A stretch of DNA of 64,000 nt from a bacterium (GTDB lineage Bacteria > SZUA-79 > Acidulodesulfobacterales > Acidulodesulfobacteraceae). Below the pieces are notes generated by a model, which was not told where the DNA came from, searched no databases, and worked only from the letters and a program-made list of their open reading frames with translations. The stretch is taken from assembly GCA_021800805.1 (NCBI GenBank), contig JAJYYR010000001.1, positions 868,001 through 932,000 of the forward strand. Direction: 5' to 3'. This document shows, piece by piece, positions 1 to 8,884 of this stretch. The translations under genes and the position numbers were made by a program. Numbering within the stretch: position 1 is the stretch's first letter; each line of letters begins with the position of its first letter.

Positions 1-876
1 TTTTCTTACGGAGGTTGGGTAACGGTGTCCAACGTGGTTGGCCCTATTCTCGTCTATTTAGACCGTCTTTTGATAGGTATTATTTTATCCATGTCCGCTG
101 TAGCGTATTATTCCGTGCCTTATGAAGCGGTTACGCGTTTATGGATTATTCCTACAAGTTTGACTATGGTTTTATTTCCTTCTTTTAGTTCTTTAGACGG
201 GATAGGGGATAAAAAAAAAATCGACGGTTTATTTGCTCATTCCGTTAAGTATATTATTTTAGGTTTTGGCGTTTTATGTTTATTCGTTATTTTGTTTGCC
301 AAAAATATTCTTGGAGTATGGGTAGGCAATAATTTCGCTTTAAAAAGCGTTTTGCCTATGCAGATTCTTGTTTTGGGCGTTTTTATAAACTCTGTAGGGC
401 ACATACCCTATACCCTGCTTCAAGCTGTGGGGCGTCCTGATATTACAGCAAAATTTCATCTTGCGGAACTTCCCGTATTTGTGATAGCAGCATGGCTGTT
501 TATAAACCGCTGGGGTATTTCCGGCGCGGCAGGCGCATGGACGCTCAGAGTGTTTATAGATACGGTTTTACTTATGTGGGCATCTTTTAAAATTTACGGA
601 CTTTCGTTTCGCTCTTTAAAGAATAACGGCGCTATAAGCATTGTTTCTGCGGTTGTGGTTTTAACTCTTTTAGCGTTTACAATAAAATATTTATTAAGCG
701 GTTATTCTCTTGCGACACAATTGTTTGTTGTTTTGTTGCTATTTGCTGTTTTTATATTATTTTGCTGGAGGATTTTTTTTGACGAATTTGAACGCGATAT
801 GTTTTTAAATGCTATAAAGATAAGAAATTTAATAAAAAATAAAAAGACAAGGAAAATAAATGGATACATGCAGTAA
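1..876 (+). CDS. Wzx-type polysaccharide flippase, C-terminal part (cut by window edge)
   Basis: Membrane flippase that would move undecaprenyl-linked repeat units across the inner membrane. The reading frame is open from base 1; the GTG at 25 lies inside the conserved segment FSYGGWVTVSNVVGP, followed by LVYLDRLLIG, which in Wzx/MATE-fold proteins sits about 200 residues from the N-terminus. I therefore treat the gene as 5'-truncated by the window rather than starting at 25. The remainder has about seven hydrophobic segments and a basic tail (KNLIKNKKTRK-like). It overlaps the next gene by 17 bases, suggesting cotranscription. Substrate cannot be read from the sequence. Confidence 0.85.
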   Translation, partial: FSYGGWVTVSNVVGPILVYLDRLLIGIILSMSAVAYYSVPYEAVTRLWIIPTSLTMVLFPSFSSLDGIGDKKKIDGLFAHSVKYIILGFGVLCLFVILFAKNILGVWVGNNFALKSVLPMQILVLGVFINSVGHIPYTLLQAVGRPDITAKFHLAELPVFVIAAWLFINRWGISGAAGAWTLRVFIDTVLLMWASFKIYGLSFRSLKNNGAISIVSAVVVLTLLAFTIKYLLSGYSLATQLFVVLLLFAVFILFCWRIFFDEFERDMFLNAIKIRNLIKNKKTRKINGYMQ

Positions 877-1936
877 CCAAAATATAGATATAAGCGGTTC
901 GTGGCCTGAAAACGGCTTGGAAACAGTTGGGGTATGCCCAGTTTGCGAAAGCAAAGAAAAGGTTAAACTTTATGAGGGATTAAAAGACCGTGTTTTTTTC
1001 TGCGCTCCCGGCGAGTGGACCCTTTGGAAATGTTTAGGCTGCGGTTCGGCTTATTTAAATCCGCGTCCAAATAAAGAAAGCGTGGGGCTTGCCTACCGGA
1101 ATTATTTTACTCACGAATCTTCATTAAATAAGTCTCTAAGCGAGTTTACTTTATGGAGACGTCTTCGCCGGAGTTTTGCTAACGGTTATCGAAATTATTA
1201 TTTTAAGACAGATTTACATCCAAGTAATTTTCTGGGAATAGGGCTTAAGTTATTTCCTTCCCAGCGCAATCTTATCGAGTCGTCGTTCCGCAACCTTGAA
1301 AAGTCTTTTCCCGTTGGTCAAAATTTACTCGATATAGGCTGCGGCAACGGCGATTTTTTATATTATGCAAAAAGTACCGGCAGAAAAGTAACGGGCGTAG
1401 AATTGGACACGCAAGCCGTATCGGTTGCACGCGCTAAAGGATTAGATGTTAGACTTGGAGGCGTTGAGGCTATAAATCCTGAGAAGGAAAGGTTTGACAT
1501 TATTACTATAGGTCACGTCATAGAACATGTTCACGACCCCATTGATTTATTGCGTAAATGTTACCTACTGCTTAAAAAAAATGGCTATATTTGGATTGAT
1601 ATGCCAAACATAGACGCTATTGGGCATGCAATTTACGGTGGAAATTGGAGAGATTTGGATCCGCCGCGCCATCTTGTTTTATTTTCTTATAATTCTTTGA
1701 GAAAAGCATTGATTGAAGCCGGTTTTTCAAATATTCAAGACCAGCCTTATAGACCTTTATGCAAGGATATATTTCCCGTATCGGAAGCTATATCTGAAGG
1801 CAAAAGAGACGCGATAAATACATCCGTTAAATCGTCTTCCGCTTTATGCAAGCAAAATATAAGAAAGTCGGAGAAGATAGCACGCAAAAAACCTGAAGTT
1901 CGTGAATTTATAACTATAAAAGCTTGGAAAATATGA
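860..1936 (+). CDS. SAM-dependent methyltransferase with N-terminal zinc ribbon
   Basis: Class I methyltransferase of the type common in polysaccharide loci. An N-terminal zinc ribbon is formed by C26-x2-C29 and C58-x2-C61. The SAM-binding loop LLDIGCGNGD lies near residue 157, followed by a GHVIEHVHDP motif (motif II region) and a WRDLDPPRHLVLFS segment typical of this family (Methyltransf_23 type). The C-terminal 50 residues are basic and poorly conserved. ATG at 860 lies in the preceding flippase gene, with AAGG about 8 bases upstream. The acceptor is probably a nucleotide sugar or lipid-linked glycan; the exact substrate is unknown. Confidence 0.85.
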   Translation: MDTCSNQNIDISGSWPENGLETVGVCPVCESKEKVKLYEGLKDRVFFCAPGEWTLWKCLGCGSAYLNPRPNKESVGLAYRNYFTHESSLNKSLSEFTLWRRLRRSFANGYRNYYFKTDLHPSNFLGIGLKLFPSQRNLIESSFRNLEKSFPVGQNLLDIGCGNGDFLYYAKSTGRKVTGVELDTQAVSVARAKGLDVRLGGVEAINPEKERFDIITIGHVIEHVHDPIDLLRKCYLLLKKNGYIWIDMPNIDAIGHAIYGGNWRDLDPPRHLVLFSYNSLRKALIEAGFSNIQDQPYRPLCKDIFPVSEAISEGKRDAINTSVKSSSALCKQNIRKSEKIARKKPEVREFITIKAWKI

Positions 1937-1989
1937 ATAATAAATTAAATGACTTTTCTCAAATCCTAAAAATATCAGGAAAAAATTTC

Positions 1990-2280
1990 GCATAGATGCA
2001 GGCCCCCCCTTATAATATTTAATACTCAAACCATATTCGATTACGTTGGCGTTCTGATTAAGAATTCTAAAAAGAACAACCTTCATTTGCATGTTCTGCC
2101 TGTCGCCCTGTTTGCGTCGAAATCCAAATCCGTAGATATTCAGTCGAGCCCGTAGCCGAATAGAAGCGCAGTGCCGCCTTTGAGGGCAAGCGGCAGGTTA
2201 TTTTGAAATACTTTTTTGTTTTAGACGATGTCGAAGCAGGCGGCGAAGGCAAAATACCCATATGACTGCGGGTTTTTTAT
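1990..2280 (-). pseudogene. AbiEii/MenT-type nucleotidyltransferase fragment, broken
   Basis: Reading the minus strand from 2280, one frame gives NNLPLALKGGTALLFGYGLD, then a TGA stop, then ISTDLDFDANRAT. The KGGTAL...STDLDFD arrangement is the hallmark of AbiEii-type nucleotidyltransferase toxins (expected GLDRFSTDLDFD). There is another in-frame TAA just upstream (after FDIV), and after RATG the frame slips into one reading MKVVLFRILNQNANVIEYG. A run of seven C (2003-2009) lies near its 3' end. Two stops plus a frame change make this a decayed relic, not a functional toxin. Extent is approximate. Confidence 0.6.
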
Positions 2281-2334
2281 AAAAAATGGACGTAAAATCC
2301 TTTATTTTAAAGGGCTGGGGGGGGTATTTTTTTA

Positions 2335-2363
2335 TTGACAACCTGTAATTATTATTATATTAT
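2335..2363 (+). promoter_or_regulatory. sigma70-like promoter for the polysaccharide operon
   Basis: A perfect TTGACA at 2335-2340, a 17-base spacer and TATTAT at 2358-2363. It is the best promoter-like sequence in the first 20 kb. An eight-G tract (2317-2324) ends 10 bases upstream of the -35 box. The first downstream genes are stubs (2527, 2750) before the intact deacetylase gene at 3055. Confidence 0.55.
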
Positions 2364-2526
2364 TAATTGCGGTTATATTAAACGGCAACGTGAAATTATA
2401 TCTTGCGTAGAGATATGCGGATATGCGGTTTGCACGATATGTACGATATGTTTTGATGCGGTATATCAGGTGTGTGCATTGACGGCAGTAATTTCGGTAT
2501 AAAATAAGACAATAATCAAGATAATA

Positions 2527-2715
2527 ATGGAGAATCGGCTGGAAATGGAGAATAATAAATCGGAAGAGACTGGAAAATCCGGACGGGGCGCTAAAGAGCC
2601 GAACGGCGCAAATTATCCCGAAGGCGTAAACACGAATTCCGGCGGCCAAATTCATACCGTTGGTAACGATGACGGCGACGAAATAGACCTATACGAGTTA
2701 TTTCTTTTCGGATAG
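2527..2715 (+). pseudogene. Short ORF, possible Wzz (chain-length determinant) N-terminal stub
   Basis: A 62-codon frame, very hydrophilic, ending in DDGDEIDLYELFLFG. The EIDLYEL motif resembles the segment just before the first membrane helix of Wzz/chain-length proteins, where a long protein would normally continue. Here translation stops immediately, so if the resemblance is real this is a truncated stub. It follows the 2335 promoter and precedes the broken gmd stub. It could also be a non-coding frame. Confidence 0.3.
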
Positions 2716-2749
2716 ATAACTTAATAGTTCAAATAAACTAGGGTTAAGA

Positions 2750-2967
2750 ATGAAAAGAGCGGTAATCACCGGCATTACAGGTCAGGATGGTTCATATTTA
2801 CTGAATATTTAATTTCAAAAGGCTATGAGGTTCATGGAATAGTAAGAAAAGCCTCTGCTTTTAATACTCACAGAATTGATCATTTATATGTAGATCCACA
2901 CAATAAAAATGCTAAGCTTTTTTTGCATTATGGAGATATTTCCGATTCTTCTATAAATGCCATATAA
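2750..2967 (+). pseudogene. gmd: GDP-mannose 4,6-dehydratase stub, frameshifted and truncated
   Basis: From ATG 2750 the frame reads [17 protein letters not shown], the NAD(P)-binding start of GDP-mannose 4,6-dehydratase, then hits TAA. One missing base restores [20 protein letters not shown] followed by [18 protein letters not shown] and [12 protein letters not shown], all in register with Gmd. The similarity ends abruptly and the restored frame stops at 2965-2967, so only about the first 72 of roughly 350 residues remain. This is a clear pseudogene left by recombination in the polysaccharide locus. The short interval 2968-3054 that follows holds nothing I can name. Confidence 0.85.
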
Positions 2968-3054
2968 AAATATAAGGAATAAAAAAACAAAAAGATTTAT
3001 CTTGGCTTTAGGTTCGGTTCATGCAAAATTTAAGGTAAGCTACTAAGGGATTAT

Positions 3055-3882
3055 ATGGAAAATATTTTAACTTTTGATATCGAAGAATACTATCACTCTG
3101 AAAATTTTAAGGGTTTTATTGATAAAAAAGAATTAATTGATATAAAGAGCAGAATAAATATCGGAATGGATAGGATATTATCTATATTAAAAAAACATAA
3201 GGTAAAAGCCACATTCTTTGTGCTTGCTTCCTTGTTAGAAAACGGCGATCATAACTGGTTGAATCAAATAAATTCCGAGGGGCATGAAATCGCCTTGCAC
3301 AGTTATTATCACGATATGGTTTGTAACAAAACACGGGAAGAGTTTGAAAACGAAGTATTTAAAGGGAAAAAGATTATTGAATCGTTAACAGGAACCGAAA
3401 TAGTGGGATTTAGAGCGCCAAATTATTCCATAACCAAAGAATCTTTATGGACTTTGGATTCTTTAAAAAAACTTGGCTTTTTGTATGATTCCAGCATATT
3501 TCCTATATTTCACGATAGGTACGGAATTCCGAGTGCCGAGAGGTATATTCATAAAATATCCGATAATTTTATAGAGGTTCCTATATCAACCGTTCGTTAT
3601 TTAGGTATCAATTTTCCTGCCTGCGGCGGCGGTTATTTTAGGCTCTATCCGTATAGATTAATTAAACATTTTATTAAAAAAATGAACAGTTCAAATGTTC
3701 CTGCCATTGTGTATTTGCATCCATGGGAGTTTGATCCGTCGCATCCAAGACATAATATTAAAGGGTTTAATAAATTCAGGCAATTTGTAAATATTAATAG
3801 AGTGGAAATTAAGTTGAATAAATTATTGAATGATTTTAGTTTTGTTACCGCAAAGGATTATTTGCTTCAAAATATTATGTAA
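3055..3882 (+). CDS. Polysaccharide deacetylase (NodB-fold, DUF3473/PEP-CTERM-locus type)
   Basis: Carbohydrate esterase family 4 enzyme predicted to N-deacetylate an exopolysaccharide or its precursor. Motif 1 is FDIEEYYH near the N-terminus (catalytic and metal Asp), motif 2 is HEIALHSYYH (metal-binding His pair), motif 3 is GFRAPNYS, and the late motif is VYLHPWEFDP. The DIEEYYH start and the HPWEFDP end are typical of the DUF3473 subfamily found in exopolysaccharide/exosortase loci. 275 residues, full length. No signal peptide is visible, so it likely acts in the cytoplasm or at the inner membrane face. Confidence 0.85.
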   Translation: MENILTFDIEEYYHSENFKGFIDKKELIDIKSRINIGMDRILSILKKHKVKATFFVLASLLENGDHNWLNQINSEGHEIALHSYYHDMVCNKTREEFENEVFKGKKIIESLTGTEIVGFRAPNYSITKESLWTLDSLKKLGFLYDSSIFPIFHDRYGIPSAERYIHKISDNFIEVPISTVRYLGINFPACGGGYFRLYPYRLIKHFIKKMNSSNVPAIVYLHPWEFDPSHPRHNIKGFNKFRQFVNINRVEIKLNKLLNDFSFVTAKDYLLQNIM

Positions 3883-3980
3883 ATTAAGATAACATTAATC
3901 CAATTTAGTATAATATGATATTACAAAGGTCTTGTTATGAGATTTTTATAAATTACTTAAATTTATTATAATCTTTTTTT

Positions 3981-5489
3981 ATGAAAATTCTTTTAGTATA
4001 CCCTCCATGGATAAGATTTTTTGGCGGAAGCCAACCGACTTTTTTGCTTGGATTAGGGTATATTGCAGCGGTATTAGAGTCAAATGGCTATGAAGTTGCA
4101 ATTTATAATGCTGATTTCGATAAATCTCTGTACCAACTTAAAAATATAGATTTCTTTTTAAATTATTCTGGTTATTGCAATTCTGTCAAAGATATCAACA
4201 ATAATATTTATAAAGAAATTAATGTAAATATTGAAAAAATTGGGGCGGATATTATTTTTATAACCGCTTTGAGCGCAAATATAGATTCCGCTATTGCTGT
4301 CGCAGCAATAGCAAAAAAGATAAATAGAAAGACTATTATCGTTATGGGTGGGCCTCATCCCACCGCATTACCGGAGGATGTTTTAGAGCATGAAGATGTT
4401 GATATAGTAGTTAGAGGAGAAGGCGAGACGACGAGCCTTGACCTTGTAAATTGTATTGCAGATTATGGGCCGACATATAAAAATTATTTAGAATTCATAG
4501 ACGGAATTTCATATAAGAAAGACGGTAGAATATTCCATAATCAAGCCCGCAAGCAGATAAACAATTTGGATTCTATTCCTTTTCCAGCAAGGCATCTATT
4601 GATAAATGGTGTTTTATACCCTCCTTCTGCATACAGTTTAATTTTTAGTTCAAGAGGCTGTCCTTATAATTGTATTTTTTGCGCTTCAAAAATATCATGG
4701 ACAAGAAAAATAAGATATAGGTCGCCGCAAAATGTATTGGATGAAATACGGCAAGTTAAAGAAAAGTATAACTGCAAAAATTTTAGGTTTCAGGATGATA
4801 CGCTGACTGTCAATAGAGATTATTTGATGGAGTTATGCAATTTGATGATTCAAAACAAGTTAAATATTACATGGAGTTGTCTTGCTAGAGTGGACGAAAT
4901 GGACAAGGGTATGGCAAAATTAATGAGAGAAGCCGGATGCACAACCGTTTCTCTCGGCATAGAAACCGGCAGTAAATTTTCTATGAAAATGATAAAAAAA
5001 AATATTAATTTGGATAGCGTTAAAAACGTTATAAGCGTGTATAAGAAAAGTGGGATTATTACAAAAGGGTTTTTTATTTATGGTTTTCCATGGGAAGATA
5101 AGAATATGATAATGGATTCACTGAATTTTATTTTAAAATTAAAATTGGATGCAATTGAAGCTAGTGTGGCATTGCCTTTGCCTGGTACCGAATTATATGA
5201 AATGGTAAAAAAGACAGGAATTTTACCCGAAAAAATTAAATGGGGGCACATGAATACCGCAATGCCCGATTCCCTTTTCTCTCTTTTAGTTGAAAAAGGA
5301 GAGGCAAAAAAAATAATTAATTATACTCAGATATCTGTTGAAAGATACAATAACCAGAGATATTACTTGAATGTTTTTAAAAAGGTTACCGAGCACCCTT
5401 TTATTTACGGAGGCAGATTTTTTAAAGAAAAATATTATAGTAAAATTTTAAATTCACTATTTAAAAAATTATTGTTCGGTAGAAGATAA
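3981..5489 (+). CDS. B12-binding domain radical SAM protein
   Basis: The N-terminal half (about 1-170) has the Rossmann-like cobalamin-binding fold signature seen in BchE-type proteins, including MGGPHPTALPEDVLEH and VVRGEGE. The radical SAM core follows with the [4Fe-4S] motif CPYNCIFC (C-x3-C-x2-C) near residue 228, and later GIETGS and GFPWE motifs. The family carries out methylations or rearrangements at unactivated carbons. It forms a tight group with the SPASM radical-SAM gene (11 bases downstream) and an enolase-superfamily gene, an unusual set inside a glycan locus. Substrate unknown. A TATAAT-like element lies just before the start. Confidence 0.85.
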   Translation: MKILLVYPPWIRFFGGSQPTFLLGLGYIAAVLESNGYEVAIYNADFDKSLYQLKNIDFFLNYSGYCNSVKDINNNIYKEINVNIEKIGADIIFITALSANIDSAIAVAAIAKKINRKTIIVMGGPHPTALPEDVLEHEDVDIVVRGEGETTSLDLVNCIADYGPTYKNYLEFIDGISYKKDGRIFHNQARKQINNLDSIPFPARHLLINGVLYPPSAYSLIFSSRGCPYNCIFCASKISWTRKIRYRSPQNVLDEIRQVKEKYNCKNFRFQDDTLTVNRDYLMELCNLMIQNKLNITWSCLARVDEMDKGMAKLMREAGCTTVSLGIETGSKFSMKMIKKNINLDSVKNVISVYKKSGIITKGFFIYGFPWEDKNMIMDSLNFILKLKLDAIEASVALPLPGTELYEMVKKTGILPEKIKWGHMNTAMPDSLFSLLVEKGEAKKIINYTQISVERYNNQRYYLNVFKKVTEHPFIYGGRFFKEKYYSKILNSLFKKLLFGRR

Positions 5490-5500
5490 TTTTAGAAATT

Positions 5501-6502
5501 ATGATAAAAAAAATATTAAAACCGCTTGTTCCTGTTGCATCTAGAAAATTTCCTAAAATGTTGGCAAAATTTTATAAATATAGGGCAATATATAATGAGA
5601 AATACAATCAAAAAAAAATGCCGATAGAAATGCAAATTGAAATTACTACAAAATGTTCAGCCAGATGCATTATGTGCGGACATAATGATCTTAAAAATAT
5701 AGCTTTTCCTATTAAAGATATTGATTTAAGAATTATAGACAGAATTAAAAAAGTTATATTAGATAATTATAGTGACAGGATAATCAACATCTGCTTATTC
5801 GGGGTAGGAGAGCCATTGTTATGCCACAATATTTTTGAAATAATGAAAAAATTAGATATGGCTAATGTTTTCTTTATAATTTATACGACCGGGTTTAATA
5901 TGACCCAAGATTTGGCCAATAGGCTAGTGAAAAATGAAAGATTAAAGCTTGTATTCAGCTTAAATAAGAAGGACAAGAATTCGTATAGGGAACTCATGGG
6001 CGTCGATAAGTTTAATGAATCAATTAACGGGATAAAAGTTTTTCTTGAAGAGAGAGAAAAAAATAACAAAGCTGTGGGCGTACAGATTAAATTTTTTGAC
6101 GATTGCGAAGATTTCCCCCTGCCTGAAGTCGATGAATTTATAAGAAATTATAGGGATATTTCAATTAAATATACGCCAATTCTTTATAATGCGGAATCAA
6201 AAACCTTATATCCGAAAAATTATTATTTTTATAGGTATCCGTGTATAGAGTTAATGTCCAGGTTTATATATATAGATGTAGATGGTGGTGTGTATAAATG
6301 CTGCCAATCTCTGCAAAATTCCAGCAGAGGCAAAGCCAACGACTTATATCTCGGTAATATTATGGATTTAGACTATGATACAAAGAAGGAATACAAAATG
6401 GCGATGAGTGAATTTAAGAGTCAGATGCATGGAGAATACGGCGAATATATAAAGTCTTGCAAGAAATGTTTAGACCATAGCGTTTCTTATAAAATTAAAT
6501 AA
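5501..6502 (+). CDS. Radical SAM/SPASM domain protein
   Basis: The radical SAM [4Fe-4S] motif is CSARCIMC near residue 53, followed by a glycine-rich FGVGEPLL segment. The C-terminus carries SPASM-like cysteines (YKCCQS, then CKKC near the end), consistent with one or two auxiliary clusters. The family modifies peptides or small molecules. At 333 residues it is complete. It lies 11 bases after the B12 radical-SAM gene and 14 bases before the enolase-superfamily gene, so the three are likely cotranscribed and may act on one substrate. Confidence 0.8.
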   Translation: MIKKILKPLVPVASRKFPKMLAKFYKYRAIYNEKYNQKKMPIEMQIEITTKCSARCIMCGHNDLKNIAFPIKDIDLRIIDRIKKVILDNYSDRIINICLFGVGEPLLCHNIFEIMKKLDMANVFFIIYTTGFNMTQDLANRLVKNERLKLVFSLNKKDKNSYRELMGVDKFNESINGIKVFLEEREKNNKAVGVQIKFFDDCEDFPLPEVDEFIRNYRDISIKYTPILYNAESKTLYPKNYYFYRYPCIELMSRFIYIDVDGGVYKCCQSLQNSSRGKANDLYLGNIMDLDYDTKKEYKMAMSEFKSQMHGEYGEYIKSCKKCLDHSVSYKIK

Positions 6503-6516
6503 TTGCCTATAATGAA

Positions 6517-7605
6517 ATGATAGAAAATATAAAACTAATTCATATTAATATACCCATTAATACGGCATATAATTTATCTTATAATAAAATAAATTATTTT
6601 GATGTATATTATTGCATCGTATTTGATGGGAAAAATTGTGGAATTGGTGAAATTACACCCCTTGTTGGATATTTTAATTCTAAAATAAGTAATATATGGG
6701 AATATAGCGAATCTATTATTCCTTCCCTTAGAGGGGTTAGTACTGACGAAGCCATTTCTGTTGTCCAAAAATTATCGTTTGGAGATAAGTTTGCGTCTTC
6801 TGCAATAATGACTGCTATGGAGGATATTCGTTATAGAATTCAAAACAAAGATAAGGAGCGACAATGGTGTAAGCTTAAACTGATCGGTACGATAATGACC
6901 GAAGATACAAATGAAATACTATATGAAATAAAACAATTAACTACGGAAGAAGGATTTTCCGTTCTTAAGGTCAAAGTCGGCAGAAACGTTAAAAAGGATA
7001 TAGAAAAGATAAAAATCATACTCGATATTATTCCCGATAATGCAAGAATCAGGATAGATGCCAACCAGGGATATTCTTTTTCCGATGCTAAAGAGTTTAT
7101 AAATTCAATCCATCCGGACAAAATAAAAAAAATAGAGCTTTTTGAACAGCCTCTAAAAATAGAGGAATGGATAAATATGTCCAGGCTTAATGAGTTGTCC
7201 GAACTACCGTTAATGCTTGACGAATCTATATGCGACGAAGAAGATATAATACGGGCTTTGTCTTTAAAGTGCTGTTCATTTATAAAACTCAAACTCATGA
7301 AACAGGGAAGCTTTACGGAAATGGAAAAGATGTTCAATTTTGCCAATGAAAATGGATTAAATGTTATTATAGGTAACGGTGTGCAGTCCGAGATAGGATG
7401 TATTAATGAGGCTTATATAATCAATAAATTAAACGCAAATAAATTCGCTTCGGAAAATAACGGGTTTTTTAAACAATCCAAGAGGTTTTTAGAAAAAAAT
7501 ATAATAAAAGATAGCAATAATAAATTCGTTTTTAATTTCAATTTTAACTACGACTCATTTTATTATGAAATAAAACCTTTTATAATTAAAGAGTCAAATT
7601 TTTAA
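6517..7605 (+). CDS. Enolase-superfamily enzyme (muconate-lactonizing/dipeptide-epimerase-like)
   Basis: The MLE subgroup catalytic set is visible: the K-x-K motif in LKVKVG (about residue 152), metal ligands in RIDANQGYS (Asp), ELFEQP (Glu) and LMLDES (Asp), and the second catalytic Lys in KLKLMKQG. This points to proton abstraction alpha to a carboxylate, as in L-Ala-D/L-Glu epimerases or o-succinylbenzoate synthases. Nothing for menaquinone or muropeptide recycling is nearby; its partners are radical-SAM enzymes and sugar genes. The reaction is therefore open. 362 residues, full length. Confidence 0.8.
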   Translation: MIENIKLIHINIPINTAYNLSYNKINYFDVYYCIVFDGKNCGIGEITPLVGYFNSKISNIWEYSESIIPSLRGVSTDEAISVVQKLSFGDKFASSAIMTAMEDIRYRIQNKDKERQWCKLKLIGTIMTEDTNEILYEIKQLTTEEGFSVLKVKVGRNVKKDIEKIKIILDIIPDNARIRIDANQGYSFSDAKEFINSIHPDKIKKIELFEQPLKIEEWINMSRLNELSELPLMLDESICDEEDIIRALSLKCCSFIKLKLMKQGSFTEMEKMFNFANENGLNVIIGNGVQSEIGCINEAYIINKLNANKFASENNGFFKQSKRFLEKNIIKDSNNKFVFNFNFNYDSFYYEIKPFIIKESNF

Positions 7606-7641
7606 GATGTGATAAGTTGTTCTGCTTTAAAGTGACGGGGT

Positions 7642-7647
7642 TATAAT
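7642..7647 (+). promoter_or_regulatory. Possible -10 box of the pgl-like operon
   Basis: TATAAT at 7642-7647 with a weak TTGTTC 19 bases upstream (7617-7622). It lies 40 bases ahead of the aminotransferase start, in the only clear gap between the enolase gene and the dehydratase-aminotransferase-transferase run. Confidence 0.35.
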
Positions 7648-7687
7648 ATTTTATTAATTAAATAAAAAATTTAGGAGATATTTGTTA

Positions 7688-8884
7688 ATGAAACACGATG
7701 TAATAGAATTTGCCGTTCCATCAATAGGGCAGGATGAGATAAACGAGGTAGTCGAAACTTTAAAAAGTGGTTGGATCACAATGGGTGCAAAAACAAAAAA
7801 GTTTGAGGAATTATTTGCGGCATTCTTAGGGATAAAATATGCAATATCCGTAAATTCCGCAACTTCAGGGTTGCATCTGGCGTTAGATTGTTGTGGGATT
7901 AAAGAAGGCGACGAAGTAATATTGCCTACCATGACTTTTGTGGCTACGGCGGAAGCTGTCGAATATTTGGGAGCAAAACCAGTCCTTGTCGATTGTGATG
8001 AGAAAACTTTTAATCTGAGCGTAGAAGATGTTAAAAAGAAAATTACTCCTAAAACAAAGGCTATTATACCTGTTCATATGGCTGGTCAACCTGCGGACAT
8101 TCTCGATATAATAAATATTGCAAAAGGTACTTCCATTAAAATAATAGAAGATGCTGCTCATGCTCTTCCATCTAGAATAAATAATAAAATCATTGGCAGT
8201 ATCGGCGATGCTACAGTTTTTAGTTTTTATGCTACAAAGACATTGACAACAGGGGAAGGCGGTATGATTACAACCGATGATGGTGATATAGCAAACAACG
8301 CGCAAATAAAAAGGTTGCACGGTATGGACAAAGATGCATGGAAAAGATATGATAATTCAGGTTCATGGGAGTACGATGTAACTAAACTAGGTTATAAATA
8401 TAATATGACGGATATCATGGCATCGATTGGAATTCATCAGTTGACAAAAGTTAATTCGTTTAGAGATAGGAGAGCATATATCGCGCAAAGATATACCGAT
8501 GCATTTTCTAAAATAGACGAGATTATTACTCCTTTTGTGCATAATGATATTCAACATTCATGGCATCTATATATAATTAAATTAAATTTGAATGTTTTAT
8601 CTCTTACAAGAAACGATTTTATGAATGAGCTTAAGAATCTTAAAGTAAATACAAGCGTGCATTTTAAGCCTTTGCATATGTTTTCTTATTTTAAGAATAA
8701 GTATGATTATAGTAATGCAGATTTCCCCAATGCTTCTTCTTTATTTGATAGAATAGTTTCCCTTCCTATATATCCTTCTATGACGGAAGAAGATATTAAT
8801 TATGTTATAGATGTGGTAATTCAAACAGTGCATAAAAACAAAAAATTGAAAGAAAGGCAATCCCCTAATGTACCCATTATTTAA
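7688..8884 (+). CDS. DegT/DnrJ/EryC1/StrS-family PLP aminotransferase (PglE-like)
   Basis: Sugar aminotransferase of the DegT family, predicted to convert a UDP-4-keto-6-deoxy sugar to the 4-amino sugar. Visible features are SATSGLHLAL near the N-terminus, EDAAHALPS (PLP-contacting Asp) and the Schiff-base Lys around residue 184 in YATKTLTTGEGG. I prefer ATG 7688 over the upstream TTG 7682 because AGGAGA (7673-7678) is then about nine bases away. It overlaps the sugar transferase gene by 17 bases. With the PglC-like and PglF-like genes that follow it forms a bacillosamine-type module; no acetyltransferase (PglD) is seen. Confidence 0.85.
   Translation: MKHDVIEFAVPSIGQDEINEVVETLKSGWITMGAKTKKFEELFAAFLGIKYAISVNSATSGLHLALDCCGIKEGDEVILPTMTFVATAEAVEYLGAKPVLVDCDEKTFNLSVEDVKKKITPKTKAIIPVHMAGQPADILDIINIAKGTSIKIIEDAAHALPSRINNKIIGSIGDATVFSFYATKTLTTGEGGMITTDDGDIANNAQIKRLHGMDKDAWKRYDNSGSWEYDVTKLGYKYNMTDIMASIGIHQLTKVNSFRDRRAYIAQRYTDAFSKIDEIITPFVHNDIQHSWHLYIIKLNLNVLSLTRNDFMNELKNLKVNTSVHFKPLHMFSYFKNKYDYSNADFPNASSLFDRIVSLPIYPSMTEEDINYVIDVVIQTVHKNKKLKERQSPNVPII

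Noticed and set aside
2100..2280. In-frame TGA in the AbiEii sequence as a second selenocysteine
   Set aside because: No Cys is expected there (family has Arg), another stop lies upstream and the frame slips downstream, so it is decay.
2332..2655. A minus-strand 107-codon ORF
   Set aside because: It lies opposite a strong plus-strand promoter, with no ribosome site and no recognisable motifs.
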